A stretch of 64,000 nucleotides of DNA from Alphaproteobacteria bacterium (GCA_030433005.1 JAUILQ010000019.1:1-64000); one strand, 5' to 3'. Positions 45,192 through 59,117 are shown, counted from the stretch's first letter. The notes: generated by a model from the letters alone, not told the origin. Translations and numbers: made by a program.

Positions 45192-46466
45192 TCACCCGGC
45201 CCAGGCTTCGGCCGGGCAGGACCCTCCGGTCAACTCCAGGCCCGACTGCTCGGCTCCGGCCTGGGCCAGTTCGCCGGCCTGCCGGTCGCGGCCGTAGACG
45301 TCGTCGCGGAAGTTGACGATGCCGTTCTCCTCGACCCAGGCGGTGTCGTAGACGATGTGCAGCGGCAGCGGTCGCGAAAGCCGGACGCGCTCGGTGCGGC
45401 CGCTGGCCACGACGGCCTCGATGCGCTCGGCCGGCCAGTCCGGGTCGCCGCGCAGCAGCCGGCGCGCCAGGTCGAGCGCGTCGGCGACGCGTACGCAGCC
45501 GTGGCTGAGGAAGCGCTCGGCGCGCTCGAACAGCCGGGGGCTGCTGGTGTCGTGCAGGTAGACGCTGTAGGGATTGTCGAACAGGAACTTGACTCGGCCG
45601 AGCGGGTTGTTCGGACCCGGCGCCTGGCGCAGCAGGCCGTCGACCCATTCCATGTCGTGCCTGGCCAGGTAGTCGGGGTCCCGCTCGATCTTGGGCAGCA
45701 GCTCGAGGCGCAGGATGCGCGGCGGCACGGTCCAGGTCGGGTTGAACTCCAGGCGGTCGATCAGCCCCTCGAGGCTCGGCGTCTCCCAGTCCGGCCGGCC
45801 GACGATCGCCGGGCGCTCGACCGTCGGTCGCCCGGGCTCGACCAGGCGGTAGCGCGCCGCGGCGACGTTGACGACGAGGTAGCGCTCGCCCCAATCGCGC
45901 GCCTCGCGCTCGAGGCGGCGCAGGTTCAGCTCGAGCGTGGCGATGCGCGCCCCGACCGGCCGGTTGAGCGCCGCCAGCGTCCGGCGCCCGACGATGCCGT
46001 CGACCGCCAGCCCGTGGCGCGCCTGGAAGCGGCGCACCGACGAGTCCAGGGCCGCGTCGAACGGCGCCGTCGCGGCGGCCGTCTCGTCGAGGTCGCCGGT
46101 CGCCTGCAGGCGTCGCCGCAGCAGCGCGACCCGCGCGCCCTCGGCGCCGGCCTCCAGGTTGGGGCCGTCGGGCACGGTCGGCCAGCCGCCGGCGGCCTCG
46201 ATCGCCCGGTAGCGGGCCAGAGCCGCCCGCAGGCGGACCGGCGCGGACGCCGCCTCGACGCTCCCGGGCGACTCCTGGCCCAGTGTCACCGGGGCGGCGT
46301 TGTCGGCGCCACCCGAGGCGACCGCCGGTCCGGGCCGCGGCGCCGCATCGTCGGCGAGGCTGGAGCCCTGGCAGGCGGCGAGAAAGATCGCCAGCAGCAG
46401 GGCGGCACCCCAACCCTGGCGCTGCCGGGGAACCTGGGCAGATCTCGATGGGGCGTTGCACGGCAT
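45192..46466 (-). CDS. L,D-transpeptidase family protein (YcbB-like)
   Basis: PG-binding domain RFQARHGLAVDGIVGRRTLAALN; YLHDTSSPRLFERAERFLSHGCVRV catalytic motif. Confidence 0.93.
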   Translation of the reverse strand: MPCNAPSRSAQVPRQRQGWGAALLLAIFLAACQGSSLADDAAPRPGPAVASGGADNAAPVTLGQESPGSVEAASAPVRLRAALARYRAIEAAGGWPTVPDGPNLEAGAEGARVALLRRRLQATGDLDETAAATAPFDAALDSSVRRFQARHGLAVDGIVGRRTLAALNRPVGARIATLELNLRRLEREARDWGERYLVVNVAAARYRLVEPGRPTVERPAIVGRPDWETPSLEGLIDRLEFNPTWTVPPRILRLELLPKIERDPDYLARHDMEWVDGLLRQAPGPNNPLGRVKFLFDNPYSVYLHDTSSPRLFERAERFLSHGCVRVADALDLARRLLRGDPDWPAERIEAVVASGRTERVRLSRPLPLHIVYDTAWVEENGIVNFRDDVYGRDRQAGELAQAGAEQSGLELTGGSCPAEAWAG

Positions 46467-46717
46467 CGATCGCGAGTCTCCGGTTCGTCTCGGGCCAGTC
46501 GACGGGATCGGAAGGCGCCCGGCGCTGATCTCGATCAGTCGGGACGCGAAAACCGCACGGCCTCCCTCACCCTACGGGACCGCCGCCGGCGCGTCGCCGC
46601 TTGCGAGTCCAGGCGAATTTGCGACCCCTTTCCTTTACGCTCTGGTGTATAGCTTTCGCCGTTTCACCCGGCCGTCGCCCGTCTCGTGCCGGCCATCGCC
46701 CATCGAAGGACCACCCG

Positions 46718-47191
46718 ATGTCGCGTTCCGCGATCCTGGCTGCGACCGCAGCCTGCCTGCTCCTGCTCGCCGGCCCTGCGGCCGGCTCCGCCCAGGCCGC
46801 CTCTTCCCGCAGCACCACCCCCGCGGCGGCCTCGCCCGGCGCACTCGGGCCGCTGCGCGTCGAGCCCCTGGACCGCACGGTCGACGGCTGCTGGAGCAAG
46901 CCCGACCAGGTCGTCGGATACGCCGCCGAGCGCCTCGCCCGCAAGGGCTTCGCACTTCTGCCCGAGGCCGAGGCCGAGGCGGTCGAGGGCGAATCGGTGC
47001 TCTACATCGGCGTCATCGCCGACCGCGTGAACGGCACCTGCTCGGGCAGCCTCTACATCTTCGTGGCCCGCGACAGCTGGCGCGCCGGCGACGCGCACCT
47101 GGTCGGGCCCGACGCCTCGCGCATCTCGGCGCCGAAGACCGCCGACCTGCACGTGCTCGGCCGGGTGCGCAGCTTCATCGAGCGCATGTAG
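46718..47191 (+). CDS. exported hypothetical protein
   Basis: Signal peptide MSRSAILAATAACLLLLAGPAAGSAQA; 157 aa. Confidence 0.65.
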   Translation: MSRSAILAATAACLLLLAGPAAGSAQAASSRSTTPAAASPGALGPLRVEPLDRTVDGCWSKPDQVVGYAAERLARKGFALLPEAEAEAVEGESVLYIGVIADRVNGTCSGSLYIFVARDSWRAGDAHLVGPDASRISAPKTADLHVLGRVRSFIERM

Positions 47192-47221
47192 CGGCGGGGG
47201 AGCGCCGCTCCGCGGGGCCTC

Positions 47222-47915
<694 letters not shown>

Positions 47916-47923
<8 letters not shown>

Positions 47924-48662
47924 CGCCGTCCCAGGTCCCCAGGTAGATCTCCCTGACCAGGGCGCTGTCCCGCGCCTCGCGCGGCGGCCCGTCGAACACG
48001 ACCTCGCCGTAGTTCAGCACGGTGACCCGGTCGGCGACCTCGAAGGCGAGGTCCATGTCGTGCTCGACGATCACGATGGTCAGCTCCGCCGGCAGGCCGC
48101 GCAGCAGCGCGTGGAAGGCGTGGATGCCGCCCGGCCCGATGCCCGAGGTCGGCTCGTCCATCAGCAGCACCCGCGGCCGCGCGGCCAGGGCCAGGCCGAC
48201 CTCCAGGCGCCGGCGCGCGCCGTAGGGCACGGTGTCGACCGGCACCTCCAGCAGCTCGGTCAGGCCGACGCGCTGGGCGACCTCGTCGACCGCCTCGGCG
48301 ACGCCGCGGTCGCTGAGGCTGTCGGCCCAGGGCGTGCGCGCGCGGCCCTGGGCGCAGGCGGCGGCCAGCGACAGGTTTTCGCGCACGGTCAGGCCGCCGA
48401 ACAGGTTGTTCTTCTGGTAGCTGCGCGCCAGGCCCAGGCGGGCGCGGGCGTCGACGCTGAGGCCGGTGACGTCGCGGCCGTCGATCAGGATCTGCCCGCC
48501 GTCGGCCCTGAGCTCGCCGACCAGCAGGTTGAACAGCGTCGTCTTGCCGGCGCCGTTGGGACCGAGCAGCACGCGCCGCTCGCCGCGCGCGACCTCCAGC
48601 GACACCCGGTTGGTGACGGTCAGCGCGCCGAAGGATTTGCGCAGGTCGCGCGCCTCAAGCAT
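47916..48662 (-). CDS. ABC transporter ATP-binding protein (LivG-like)
   Basis: LGPNGAGKTTLFNLLVGEL; MDEPTSGIGPG. Confidence 0.93.
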
Positions 48663-49659
48663 GGCCGGTCGTCTCCTCGTCCGGCGCGGGCGTCTCGGGC
48701 GGCGCGCGCCGGGCGGCCCGCCGGCGCTCCCAGAGATGCTCGAGCTGGCCGTAGAGGCCGCGGCCGCCGGCCAGCACCGCGGCGATCAGCACCAGGCCGA
48801 CGACCAGGTGCCAGTGGTCGGTGAAGCGCGAGACCTCGTGCTTCAGGAAGACCAGGACGCCGGCGCCGAGCGCCGCGCCGACCAGCGTGCCGAGGCCGCC
48901 GAGGATGACCATGATCAGCAGCTCGCCGGAGACCGTCCAGTGCAGCAGGCCCGGCGAGATGTACATCGTGTGCTGGGCGGCGAGCGCGCCGGCGAGGCCG
49001 GCGAGCGCGCCCGAGACGCCGAAGGCCGCCGCCTTGTGGCGCCAGACCGGCAGGCCGAGCACGCGCATGCGCGCCTCGTTGGCGCGGATGCCGACCAGGG
49101 TGCGCCCGAAGCCGGAGCGCAGCAGCGCCGCCGAGACCGCGTAGGCGAGCAGTGCCAGGGCCAGGCAGGTCAGCGCGAAGGTCAGGGAGTCGTTGAGGTC
49201 GAGGCCGAGCGCCGAGGCGTCGAGCCGCGGCACGCCGGGCAGGCCGTCGTTGCCGCCGAACACCGGGCTTTCGAAGAGGTAGGCGTAGGCCATCTGCCCG
49301 AAGGCCAGGGTCGCCATGATGAAGAAGATGCCGTGGGTGCGCGCGGTCACCGCGCCGATCGCCCAGGCGAAGAGCGCGCCGCCGCCGACCGCCATCGCGA
49401 GGCCGGCCGGCGCGCCCCAGCCGAGCAGCACGGTCGCCGAGCCGAAGGCGTAGGCGCCGACGCCGTAGAGCGCGCCGTGGCACAGCGAGATCATGCCGCC
49501 GTAGCCGGCGACCAGGTCGAGGGCGATCGCCAGGATCGCCAGGATCGCGACCTCGGTCAGCAGTTCCAGCCCGAAGAAGCCGGTCGACAGGCCGTAGGCC
49601 ACGGCGAGCCCGGCGAGCAGCAGCACCGTGGCGGTCTTGAGCGGCGTCTGGTGGAACAT
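48655..49659 (-). CDS. ABC transporter permease (LivM-like)
   Basis: AIDLVAGYGGMISLCHGALYGVGAYAFG; GGLGTLVGAALGAGVLV. Confidence 0.92.
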   Translation of the reverse strand: MFHQTPLKTATVLLLAGLAVAYGLSTGFFGLELLTEVAILAILAIALDLVAGYGGMISLCHGALYGVGAYAFGSATVLLGWGAPAGLAMAVGGGALFAWAIGAVTARTHGIFFIMATLAFGQMAYAYLFESPVFGGNDGLPGVPRLDASALGLDLNDSLTFALTCLALALLAYAVSAALLRSGFGRTLVGIRANEARMRVLGLPVWRHKAAAFGVSGALAGLAGALAAQHTMYISPGLLHWTVSGELLIMVILGGLGTLVGAALGAGVLVFLKHEVSRFTDHWHLVVGLVLIAAVLAGGRGLYGQLEHLWERRRAARRAPPETPAPDEETTGHA

Positions 49660-49692
49660 CGCGGGGGGGCCTGGGGGTCCGGGTGCCTGTGC

Positions 49693-50565
49693 TCAGCCGC
49701 GCGCCGGGAACAGGCCGGCGGGCTTCAGGATCAGCACGCCGGCGAGCAGGGCGTAGATCAGGATGGCGGCGAGCTGCGGCGCCAGGACGCTGCCGAAGGT
49801 CTGCACGAAGCCGATCAGCAGCGAGCCGGCGATCGCGCCCTTGAGGCTGCCGAGGCCGCCGATCACCACGACGATCAGGGTCGGGATCAGGATCGCCGTG
49901 CCCATGTCGGTGGTCACCGAGAGCACCGGCGCCGCGACCGCCCCGGCCAGGCCGGCGAGCGCGCAGCCGACGCAGAAGACCAGGAAGAAGACCCGCTCGA
50001 CGTTGATGCCCATGCAGGCGGCCATGGCGTCGTTGTCGACGCCGGCGCGGATGATCGCGCCGATCTGGGTGCGGGTCAGCACCAGCGAGAGCGCGGCCAG
50101 CACCGCCAGGCCGAGTCCGATGATGAACAGCCGGTAGGTCGGGTAGACGACGCCGAGCAGCTCGCTGCGTCCGGAGAAGAGCTCGGGCTCGGCGAAACCC
50201 AGCGCGATGTCGCCCCAGCCGATGCGGAAGACGTCCAGGAACACGAAGATCAGGCCGAAGGTGACCAGCACCTGGTTCATCGGGCCGGCGCTGCGCATGC
50301 GCCGGATCAGCGCCCAGTAGAGCAGCACGCCGACCAGGGCGACGACGATCGGCGCCGCGGCGAAGGCCGCCCAGTAGCTGCCGGCCAGGGTCGCGGCGGT
50401 GAAGCCGACGAAGGCGCCGAGCGCGTAGAGCGCGCCGTGGGCGAGATTGACGAAGTGCAGCAGGCCGAAGATGACCGTCAGGCCGACGGACAGCAGGAAG
50501 AACAGCATCGAGAGCTGCAGCGCATTGAGCGCCTGCACGATCCAGAACGAGACGTCAGCGGTCAT
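49693..50565 (-). CDS. ABC transporter permease (LivH-like)
   Basis: LLSVGLTVIFGLLHFVNLAHGALYALGAFVGF; GGLGSLKGAIAGSLLIG. Confidence 0.92.
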   Translation of the reverse strand: MTADVSFWIVQALNALQLSMLFFLLSVGLTVIFGLLHFVNLAHGALYALGAFVGFTAATLAGSYWAAFAAAPIVVALVGVLLYWALIRRMRSAGPMNQVLVTFGLIFVFLDVFRIGWGDIALGFAEPELFSGRSELLGVVYPTYRLFIIGLGLAVLAALSLVLTRTQIGAIIRAGVDNDAMAACMGINVERVFFLVFCVGCALAGLAGAVAAPVLSVTTDMGTAILIPTLIVVVIGGLGSLKGAIAGSLLIGFVQTFGSVLAPQLAAILIYALLAGVLILKPAGLFPARG

Positions 50566-50714
50566 CGGTCGGCCCTGAGCGCAGGAAACGGCGGGAAGGA
50601 AGGCGGTCGCTCGGACCGAGGACGCCTCCGGGGCTGGTCGCACCCCGGAGGCGCCGGTCGCTGGTCACGGATGGGCTGCCCCCGGTCCCCATGGTACCGG
50701 GAGCAGTATAGCAG

Positions 50715-51884
50715 CTACATCGCGCAGCCGTTGACGGGATCGCGCACCGCCTCGACCGTGCCCAGAAGCTTCTGGGTCAGGCCGTCGCTGCCGGCGACCG
50801 TCTCGAAGACGTAGATGTTCTGCACGATGTTGTTGGTCGCCGGGTCGATCTCGACCGGCCCGCGCGGGCTGGTGAAGCTGACCTTGGACAAGGCGGCGGC
50901 CAGCGCCTCCTTGTCGGTGGCGCCCGACTTGATCGCCTCGACCAGCGCCTGGCCGGCGTCGTAGCCCTGCACGGCGTACTCCGACGGCGCCTTGCCGTGG
51001 TCGCGGGTGTAGGCCTCGACGAAGGCCTTGTTCTCCGGCGTGTCGAGCGTCGGGATGTAGTGCAGGCCGGCGATCACGCCCTCGGCGGCCGGCCCCTCGG
51101 CGTTGACGTAGAGCGGCGAGGTCAGGAAGCCCGAGCCGTAGAGCGGCACCTCCTCCGACAGGCCGAAGCTGGCGTACTGCTTGACGAAGGAGATCGCCTC
51201 GCCGCCGGCGTAGAACACGAAGATGGCGTCGGGACCGGCGGCCTTGGCCTTGGTCAGGTAGGGGCCGAAGTCCTTGGTCGTCTGGAAGGGCGTGAACTCC
51301 TGGCCGACGACCTTGCCGCCGGCCTCCTCGAAGGCCGCCTTGAAGTTGTCGATCATCTGGTGGCCCGCGGCGTAGTCCGGCGCCAGGGTGTAGACCGTCT
51401 TGATGCCGTTCTCGAACATCCAGGGGCCCATCGGCCGGTTGACCTGGCCGTTCGAGAAGGACTGGCGCGTGATGTAGGCGCTGCAGCGCGCGCCGGTCGC
51501 GTCGTCGTTGCCGGCGTTGGCGACGATCAGCGGCGTGCCCGACTGGTGCACGAAGTCGCGGATCGCGCCGAGCACGCCGGACGAGACGATGCCGACCATG
51601 ACGTCGATCTCGTCCTGCAGGATCAGCTTGCGCGCCTTGGACAGGCCGACCGGCGGCTTCACCTCGGTGTCTTCGCGCACGACCTCGATCTGGGCGTCGG
51701 CGATCTCGCCGCCGCGCTCCTTGAGCGCCAGCATGAAGCCGTCGTCGATCTCCTGGCCGAGCGCCGCGTAGACGCCGGAATAGGGCAGCAGCAGGCCGAC
51801 CTTGTAGTCCTCGGCCTGGCCGACCGACGGTGCCGCCAGCAGCATCGCGGCGCCGGCCAGCAGGAATCTGTTCAAGCGCGTCAT
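50715..51884 (-). CDS. ABC transporter substrate-binding protein (LivK-like), likely aromatic acid
   Basis: Signal peptide; KVGLLLPYSGVYAALGQEIDDGFMLAL; next to box cluster. Confidence 0.9.
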   Translation of the reverse strand: MTRLNRFLLAGAAMLLAAPSVGQAEDYKVGLLLPYSGVYAALGQEIDDGFMLALKERGGEIADAQIEVVREDTEVKPPVGLSKARKLILQDEIDVMVGIVSSGVLGAIRDFVHQSGTPLIVANAGNDDATGARCSAYITRQSFSNGQVNRPMGPWMFENGIKTVYTLAPDYAAGHQMIDNFKAAFEEAGGKVVGQEFTPFQTTKDFGPYLTKAKAAGPDAIFVFYAGGEAISFVKQYASFGLSEEVPLYGSGFLTSPLYVNAEGPAAEGVIAGLHYIPTLDTPENKAFVEAYTRDHGKAPSEYAVQGYDAGQALVEAIKSGATDKEALAAALSKVSFTSPRGPVEIDPATNNIVQNIYVFETVAGSDGLTQKLLGTVEAVRDPVNGCAM

Positions 51885-51969
51885 TCCCGTCCTCCCTCGT
51901 TCGCCCGGCCGATGCGGCCCCGGCTTGTTCTTCTCGCCGGGACGGTACCCGAGCCGGCGGGGTTGGACA

Positions 51970-51983
51970 AGCAATATAATACC
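51970..51983. promoter_or_regulatory. AGCAATATAATACC, candidate BoxR-type operator 1
   Basis: Matches TGCAATATAATGCA at 57224 in 11 of 14 positions; upstream of the liv operon. Confidence 0.5.
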
Positions 51984-52101
51984 TATTTCGTCCCCGCGGC
52001 CGCGCTGCGCCGTGGCGTCGGGGTCGCAACCCGTTCTGCGGGTATTCGGCAGAATTCTGCCGTTTCTTGCCCGACTGCCAGTGGCCATTCGGCAAGTGAC
52101 A

Positions 52102-52115
52102 TGCAAGATAATTCC
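52102..52115. promoter_or_regulatory. TGCAAGATAATTCC, candidate BoxR-type operator 2
   Basis: Related to the 57224 motif; 5' of the DUF4863 gene. Confidence 0.42.
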
Positions 52116-52168
52116 TGTTAGCGTCTCCTCGCCCTGGCAAAGGAAGAAACGGCGGAGGGAGCGGCCCC

Positions 52169-52642
52169 ATGTCCCGGCAGGACTTCGAGGCGATCGTGCA
52201 GGAACTCGTGGCCGAGGTCGGCGACCGGCCGCTCGACACCGCCCTGGCCGAGCGGCTGAACGCGCGCGTCCCGCCCGGCGGCGAGCGCTTCCGGCGCCTG
52301 CAGGCACTCTGCGCCGAGGGCGAGGCCGAGGGCTGGCTGCTGCCGCGCGAGGCCGGCGGCATCCGCTTCGGCCGGCCGGTCAAGCCGGGGGGCGCGGCCG
52401 GGCGCTTCAGCGTCGACGTCGTCCACATGGCCGAGGTCGTCGGCCCCCACCACGTCCACACGACCGGCGAGATCGGTGCGATCATGCCGACCGAGGGCGC
52501 GGCGCGCTTCGACGGCATGCCGGCCGGCTGGTACGTCTATCCGCCGGGCTCCGACCACCACCCGACCGTCAGCGGGGGCGCCGCCTACGTGCTCTACCTG
52601 CTGCCCGACGGCGCCATCGAGTTCACCGGCCGCCGGCCCTGA
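52169..52642 (+). CDS. DUF4863 family protein (PnbB/4-hydroxylaminobenzoate lyase-like)
   Basis: VVGPHHVHTTGEIGAIMPTEGAARFDGMPAGWYVYPPGSDHHPTV; first gene of box operon. Confidence 0.75.
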   Translation: MSRQDFEAIVQELVAEVGDRPLDTALAERLNARVPPGGERFRRLQALCAEGEAEGWLLPREAGGIRFGRPVKPGGAAGRFSVDVVHMAEVVGPHHVHTTGEIGAIMPTEGAARFDGMPAGWYVYPPGSDHHPTVSGGAAYVLYLLPDGAIEFTGRRP

Positions 52643-52721
52643 GGGCGGGGCCGCAGCGTCAAAGAGACGAGCTGCAGACAAGACGCCGCGAAGGCGCCGC
52701 GCTCCTGGGAGGAAGAAGACC

Positions 52722-54253
<1,532 letters not shown>

Positions 54254-54257
<4 letters not shown>

Positions 54258-55135
54258 CGGGCGCCGGCATGGACTGGCTGGCGGGCGCGCCTGGGCGCCT
54301 GCGCGCCGGCGGTGCCGAACTGGAGGCGCTGTGCCTCGGCCCGGCGCCGGCCGAGGCGCCGACCCTGGTGCTGCTGCACGAGGGACTGGGCTGCGTGCGG
54401 CTGTGGCGCGACTTCCCCGCACGCCTCGCCGAGGCGACCGGCTGCGGCGTCTTCGTCTACTCGCGCCAGGGCTACGGGCAGTCCGAGCCCTGCGCGCTGC
54501 CGCGGCCGCTCGACTACATGACCGACGAGGCCGTGCGCGTGCTGCCGGAGGTGCTCGACGCCATCGGCTTGGAGCGCGGGCTGCTGGTCGGCCACAGCGA
54601 CGGCGCCTCGATCGCCGCGCTGCACGGCGGCCTGGTGCGCGACCCCCGGATCCGGGGGCTGGTGCTGATGGCGCCGCACTTCTTCACCGAGCCGATGGGC
54701 CTCGCCTCGATCGCCGAGGCCCGCGAGGCCTACCGAGAGGGCGACCTGCGCCAGCGCCTGGCGAAGTACCACGCCCATGTCGACGCCGCCTTCCTCGGCT
54801 GGAACGGCGCCTGGCTGGATCCCGGCTTCGAGCGCTGGGACATCCGCGCGCCCCTCGATGCCGTGACCGTGCCGGTGCTGGCGCTCCAGGGCGAGGCCGA
54901 CCAGTACGGCACCCGCGCCCAGGTCGAGGTCGTCGCCGAGCGGGTGCCGGCGCCGGTCGCCGTCGAGCTGCTGCCGGACTGCCGCCACTCGCCCTTCCTC
55001 GACCAGCCGGCGCGCACGCTGGAGCTGGTCACCGCCTTTGCCGCGCGGACGCTCGGGCGCGGCGCCCCGACCAACGGCGCCCCGACCAACGGCGCCCCGA
55101 CCAACGGCGCCCCGACCACGGAGACCCAAGCGTGA
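54254..55135 (+). CDS. alpha/beta hydrolase of the box cluster
   Basis: LLHEGLGCVRLWRDFP; VGHSDGASIAALHGG; C-terminal GAPTN repeats. Confidence 0.9.
55061..55120 (+). repeat. 15-bp tandem repeat GGCGCCCCGACCAAC, four units (last diverged by 2 nt)
   Basis: Read directly; encodes GAPTN GAPTN GAPTN GAPTT at the hydrolase C-terminus. Confidence 0.97.
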
Positions 55136-56697
55136 AGCTCGAGAGCTACCTGAACGGTCGCTGGCAGGCCGGCAGCGGCGAGGGCCGCGCCTTCGTCGAC
55201 CCGGTCACCGACGAGGAACTGGGCCGCGTCGACGCCGGCGGCCTCGACGCCGCGTCCGCCATGACCTACGCCCGCGAGGTCGGCGGCCCGGCGCTGCGCG
55301 CGCTGACCTTCGCCGAGCGCGGCGGCGTGCTCAAGGCGATCGCCGCGGTGCTCGGCGAACACCGCGAAGCCTACGGCGAGATCGCCCGGCGCAACAGCGG
55401 CAACACCGCCGCCGACGCGGCGGTCGACATCGACGGCGCGATCGCGACGCTCAAGGTCTATGCCCGGCTCGGCGCCTCGCTCGGCGACGCGCGGGCGGTG
55501 ATCGAGCCGGGTCGCGACCAGCTGGCGCGCGAGCCCGTCTTCTTCGCCCGGCACCTCTGGACGAGCCGCCCCGGCGTCAGCCTGCAGATCAACGCCTTCA
55601 ACTTCCCGGCCTGGGGCCTGTGGGAGAAGGTCGCCGTCTCGCTGCTCGCCGGCGTGCCCAGCGTGACCAAGCCGGCGAGCGCCACGGCCTGGCTGTCGGC
55701 GCAGATGCTGCGCGACGTCGTGGCCGCCGGCGTCGTGCCGGAGGGGGTGCTCAGCCTGCTGTGCGGCGACGGCGCCGGGCTGGTCGAGGCGCTCGGACCG
55801 ATGGATTCCCTGGCCTTCACCGGCTCGGCCGAGACCGGGGCGGCGCTGCGCGGGCACCCGAGGGTGCTCGCCGAGGCGCCGCGCGTCTCGATCGAGGCCG
55901 ATTCGATCAACGCGACGATCCTCGGGCCCGACGCGACGCCGGGCAGCGCGGTCTTCGACCTGGCGGTGCGCGAGGTCGTGAAGGCGCTGACCCTCAAGGC
56001 CGGCCAGCTCTGCACCAACATCCGGCGGGTGATCGCGCCCGAGGCGATCGCCGACGCGCTGCGCGACGCCGTCGCCGAGCGGCTGGCGGCGACGCCGGTC
56101 GGCGACCCGGCGGACGAGCGCGTGCGCGTCGGGCCGCTGGTCAACGTCGCCCAGCGCGACGCCGCGCTCGCCGGCATCGAGATGCTCTCGGCCGAGGCGC
56201 AGGTGGTCTGCGGCGGCCGCCGCCCGGACGAGCTGGTCGGCGCCGACCCGGAGCGCGGCTGCTTCGTCGCGCCGACGCTGCTGCGCTGCCGCGACCCGCA
56301 GGGCGCACGGCGGGTCCACGAGACCGAGGTCTTCGGGCCCTGCGCCACGGTCATGGCCTGCGCGCCCGGCGAGGCCGCGGCCCTGGCGGCGCGCGGCGGC
56401 GGCTCGCTGGCGGTCAGCCTGTTCAGCGACGACGCCGGCTACGCCGCCGAGACGGCGCTGGCGCTGGCGCCCTGGCACGGCCGCCTGCTGGTCGTCGACG
56501 AGGCGGTCGGGCGCAACCACTCGGGCCATGCCATCGTCATGCCGCAGTGCGTGCACGGCGGGCCGGGGCGGGCCGGCGGCGGCGAGGAGCTGGGCGGCGC
56601 GCGCGGCCTGCGCCTGCACCTGCAGCGCAGCGCGGTGCAGGGCGGCGAGGCCCTGCTCGGGCGGCTCGCCGAGGGCGCCGTCGAGGCGGCCCTGTGA
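55132..56697 (+). CDS. boxD: 3,4-dehydroadipyl-CoA semialdehyde dehydrogenase
   Basis: Aldehyde dehydrogenase with QINAFNFPAWGLWEKVA, KAGQLCTNIRRV; in box operon. Confidence 0.92.
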   Translation: MKLESYLNGRWQAGSGEGRAFVDPVTDEELGRVDAGGLDAASAMTYAREVGGPALRALTFAERGGVLKAIAAVLGEHREAYGEIARRNSGNTAADAAVDIDGAIATLKVYARLGASLGDARAVIEPGRDQLAREPVFFARHLWTSRPGVSLQINAFNFPAWGLWEKVAVSLLAGVPSVTKPASATAWLSAQMLRDVVAAGVVPEGVLSLLCGDGAGLVEALGPMDSLAFTGSAETGAALRGHPRVLAEAPRVSIEADSINATILGPDATPGSAVFDLAVREVVKALTLKAGQLCTNIRRVIAPEAIADALRDAVAERLAATPVGDPADERVRVGPLVNVAQRDAALAGIEMLSAEAQVVCGGRRPDELVGADPERGCFVAPTLLRCRDPQGARRVHETEVFGPCATVMACAPGEAAALAARGGGSLAVSLFSDDAGYAAETALALAPWHGRLLVVDEAVGRNHSGHAIVMPQCVHGGPGRAGGGEELGGARGLRLHLQRSAVQGGEALLGRLAEGAVEAAL

Positions 56698-56710
56698 TCC
56701 CGCGCCGGCG

Positions 56711-57241
56711 ATGACCGCCGCAGGGCCGTCGCCCGCGCCCTCGCAGCGCAGCTACCCGCTGCCGGCGGAGCGGCACCTGCCCGGCCTGACGCCCCGGCCG
56801 CAGGGCGGGCCGGTGGCGGCCGCCGCCGCGGCGGTGCGCGCCGGGTTCGAGCCCGCGGACTGGCCGGCCAGCCCGGCCTTCCTCTACGGCTTCGACCTGC
56901 TGGCCGCCGGCTGCTTCTGGGAGGCCCACGAGGTCTGGGAGCCGGGCTGGCTGCGCTGCCCGCCGAACGGGCGCGAGCGCCACGCGCTGCAGGGGCTGAT
57001 CCAGGCGGCCAATGCCGGGCTGAAGGCCGCCATGGGGCGGCCGGCGGCGACGCGGCGGCTGCTCGGCCTCGCCGCCGGCTGCTTCGCGGAGGCCGGCGGC
57101 GAGGCCCCGGTTCTGGGCCTCGACCCCGGTCGCGCGGCGGCGGCGCTGGCGGCGCTGCAGGGCCTCGAAGGTGTGGCGCCGCTCGAGTCGGGCATCGCCG
57201 GCTGCGCGGCCCTGCGGCCGATGTGCAATATAATGCAATAG
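56711..57241 (+). CDS. DUF309 domain-containing protein
   Basis: LYGFDLLAAGCFWEAHEVWEPGWLRCPPNGRERHALQGLIQAANAGLK. Confidence 0.85.
   Translation: MTAAGPSPAPSQRSYPLPAERHLPGLTPRPQGGPVAAAAAAVRAGFEPADWPASPAFLYGFDLLAAGCFWEAHEVWEPGWLRCPPNGRERHALQGLIQAANAGLKAAMGRPAATRRLLGLAAGCFAEAGGEAPVLGLDPGRAAAALAALQGLEGVAPLESGIAGCAALRPMCNIMQ
57224..57237. promoter_or_regulatory. TGCAATATAATGCA, candidate BoxR-type operator 3, overlapping the DUF309 stop codon
   Basis: TGCA-N6-TGCA architecture; related motifs at 51970, 52102 and (inverted) 57360. Confidence 0.62.
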
Positions 57242-57359
57242 AACGGGATGCGAAGCCGATCGCCCTGTCACCCTTGCCCGCATGGGGTTTCTCAGAGCCT
57301 CAGGGGAGATCGTGCGAAATCGTCCGGCGCTCGCTTTGGGCTGGATCGCTGCAGGTCTA

Positions 57360-57373
57360 TGCATTATATTGCC
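57360..57373. promoter_or_regulatory. TGCATTATATTGCC, inverted candidate BoxR-type operator 4 upstream of boxC
   Basis: Reverse complement GGCAATATAATGCA matches operator 3 in 13 of 14 positions. Confidence 0.6.
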
Positions 57374-57411
57374 ACGCACCGCTGGACACGAAGCGAAGGG
57401 AGTGACGCCCG

Positions 57412-59070
<1,659 letters not shown>

Positions 59071-59117
59071 GCCGGCGCCCGTTACCCGCGCCCCAAAGAG
59101 TCCCCCGGGAGGAAACG

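Noticed and set aside
48466-50814. 782-aa plus-strand ORF
   Set aside because: Antisense shadow of livG/livM/livH genes; low-complexity D/Q/R/E composition.
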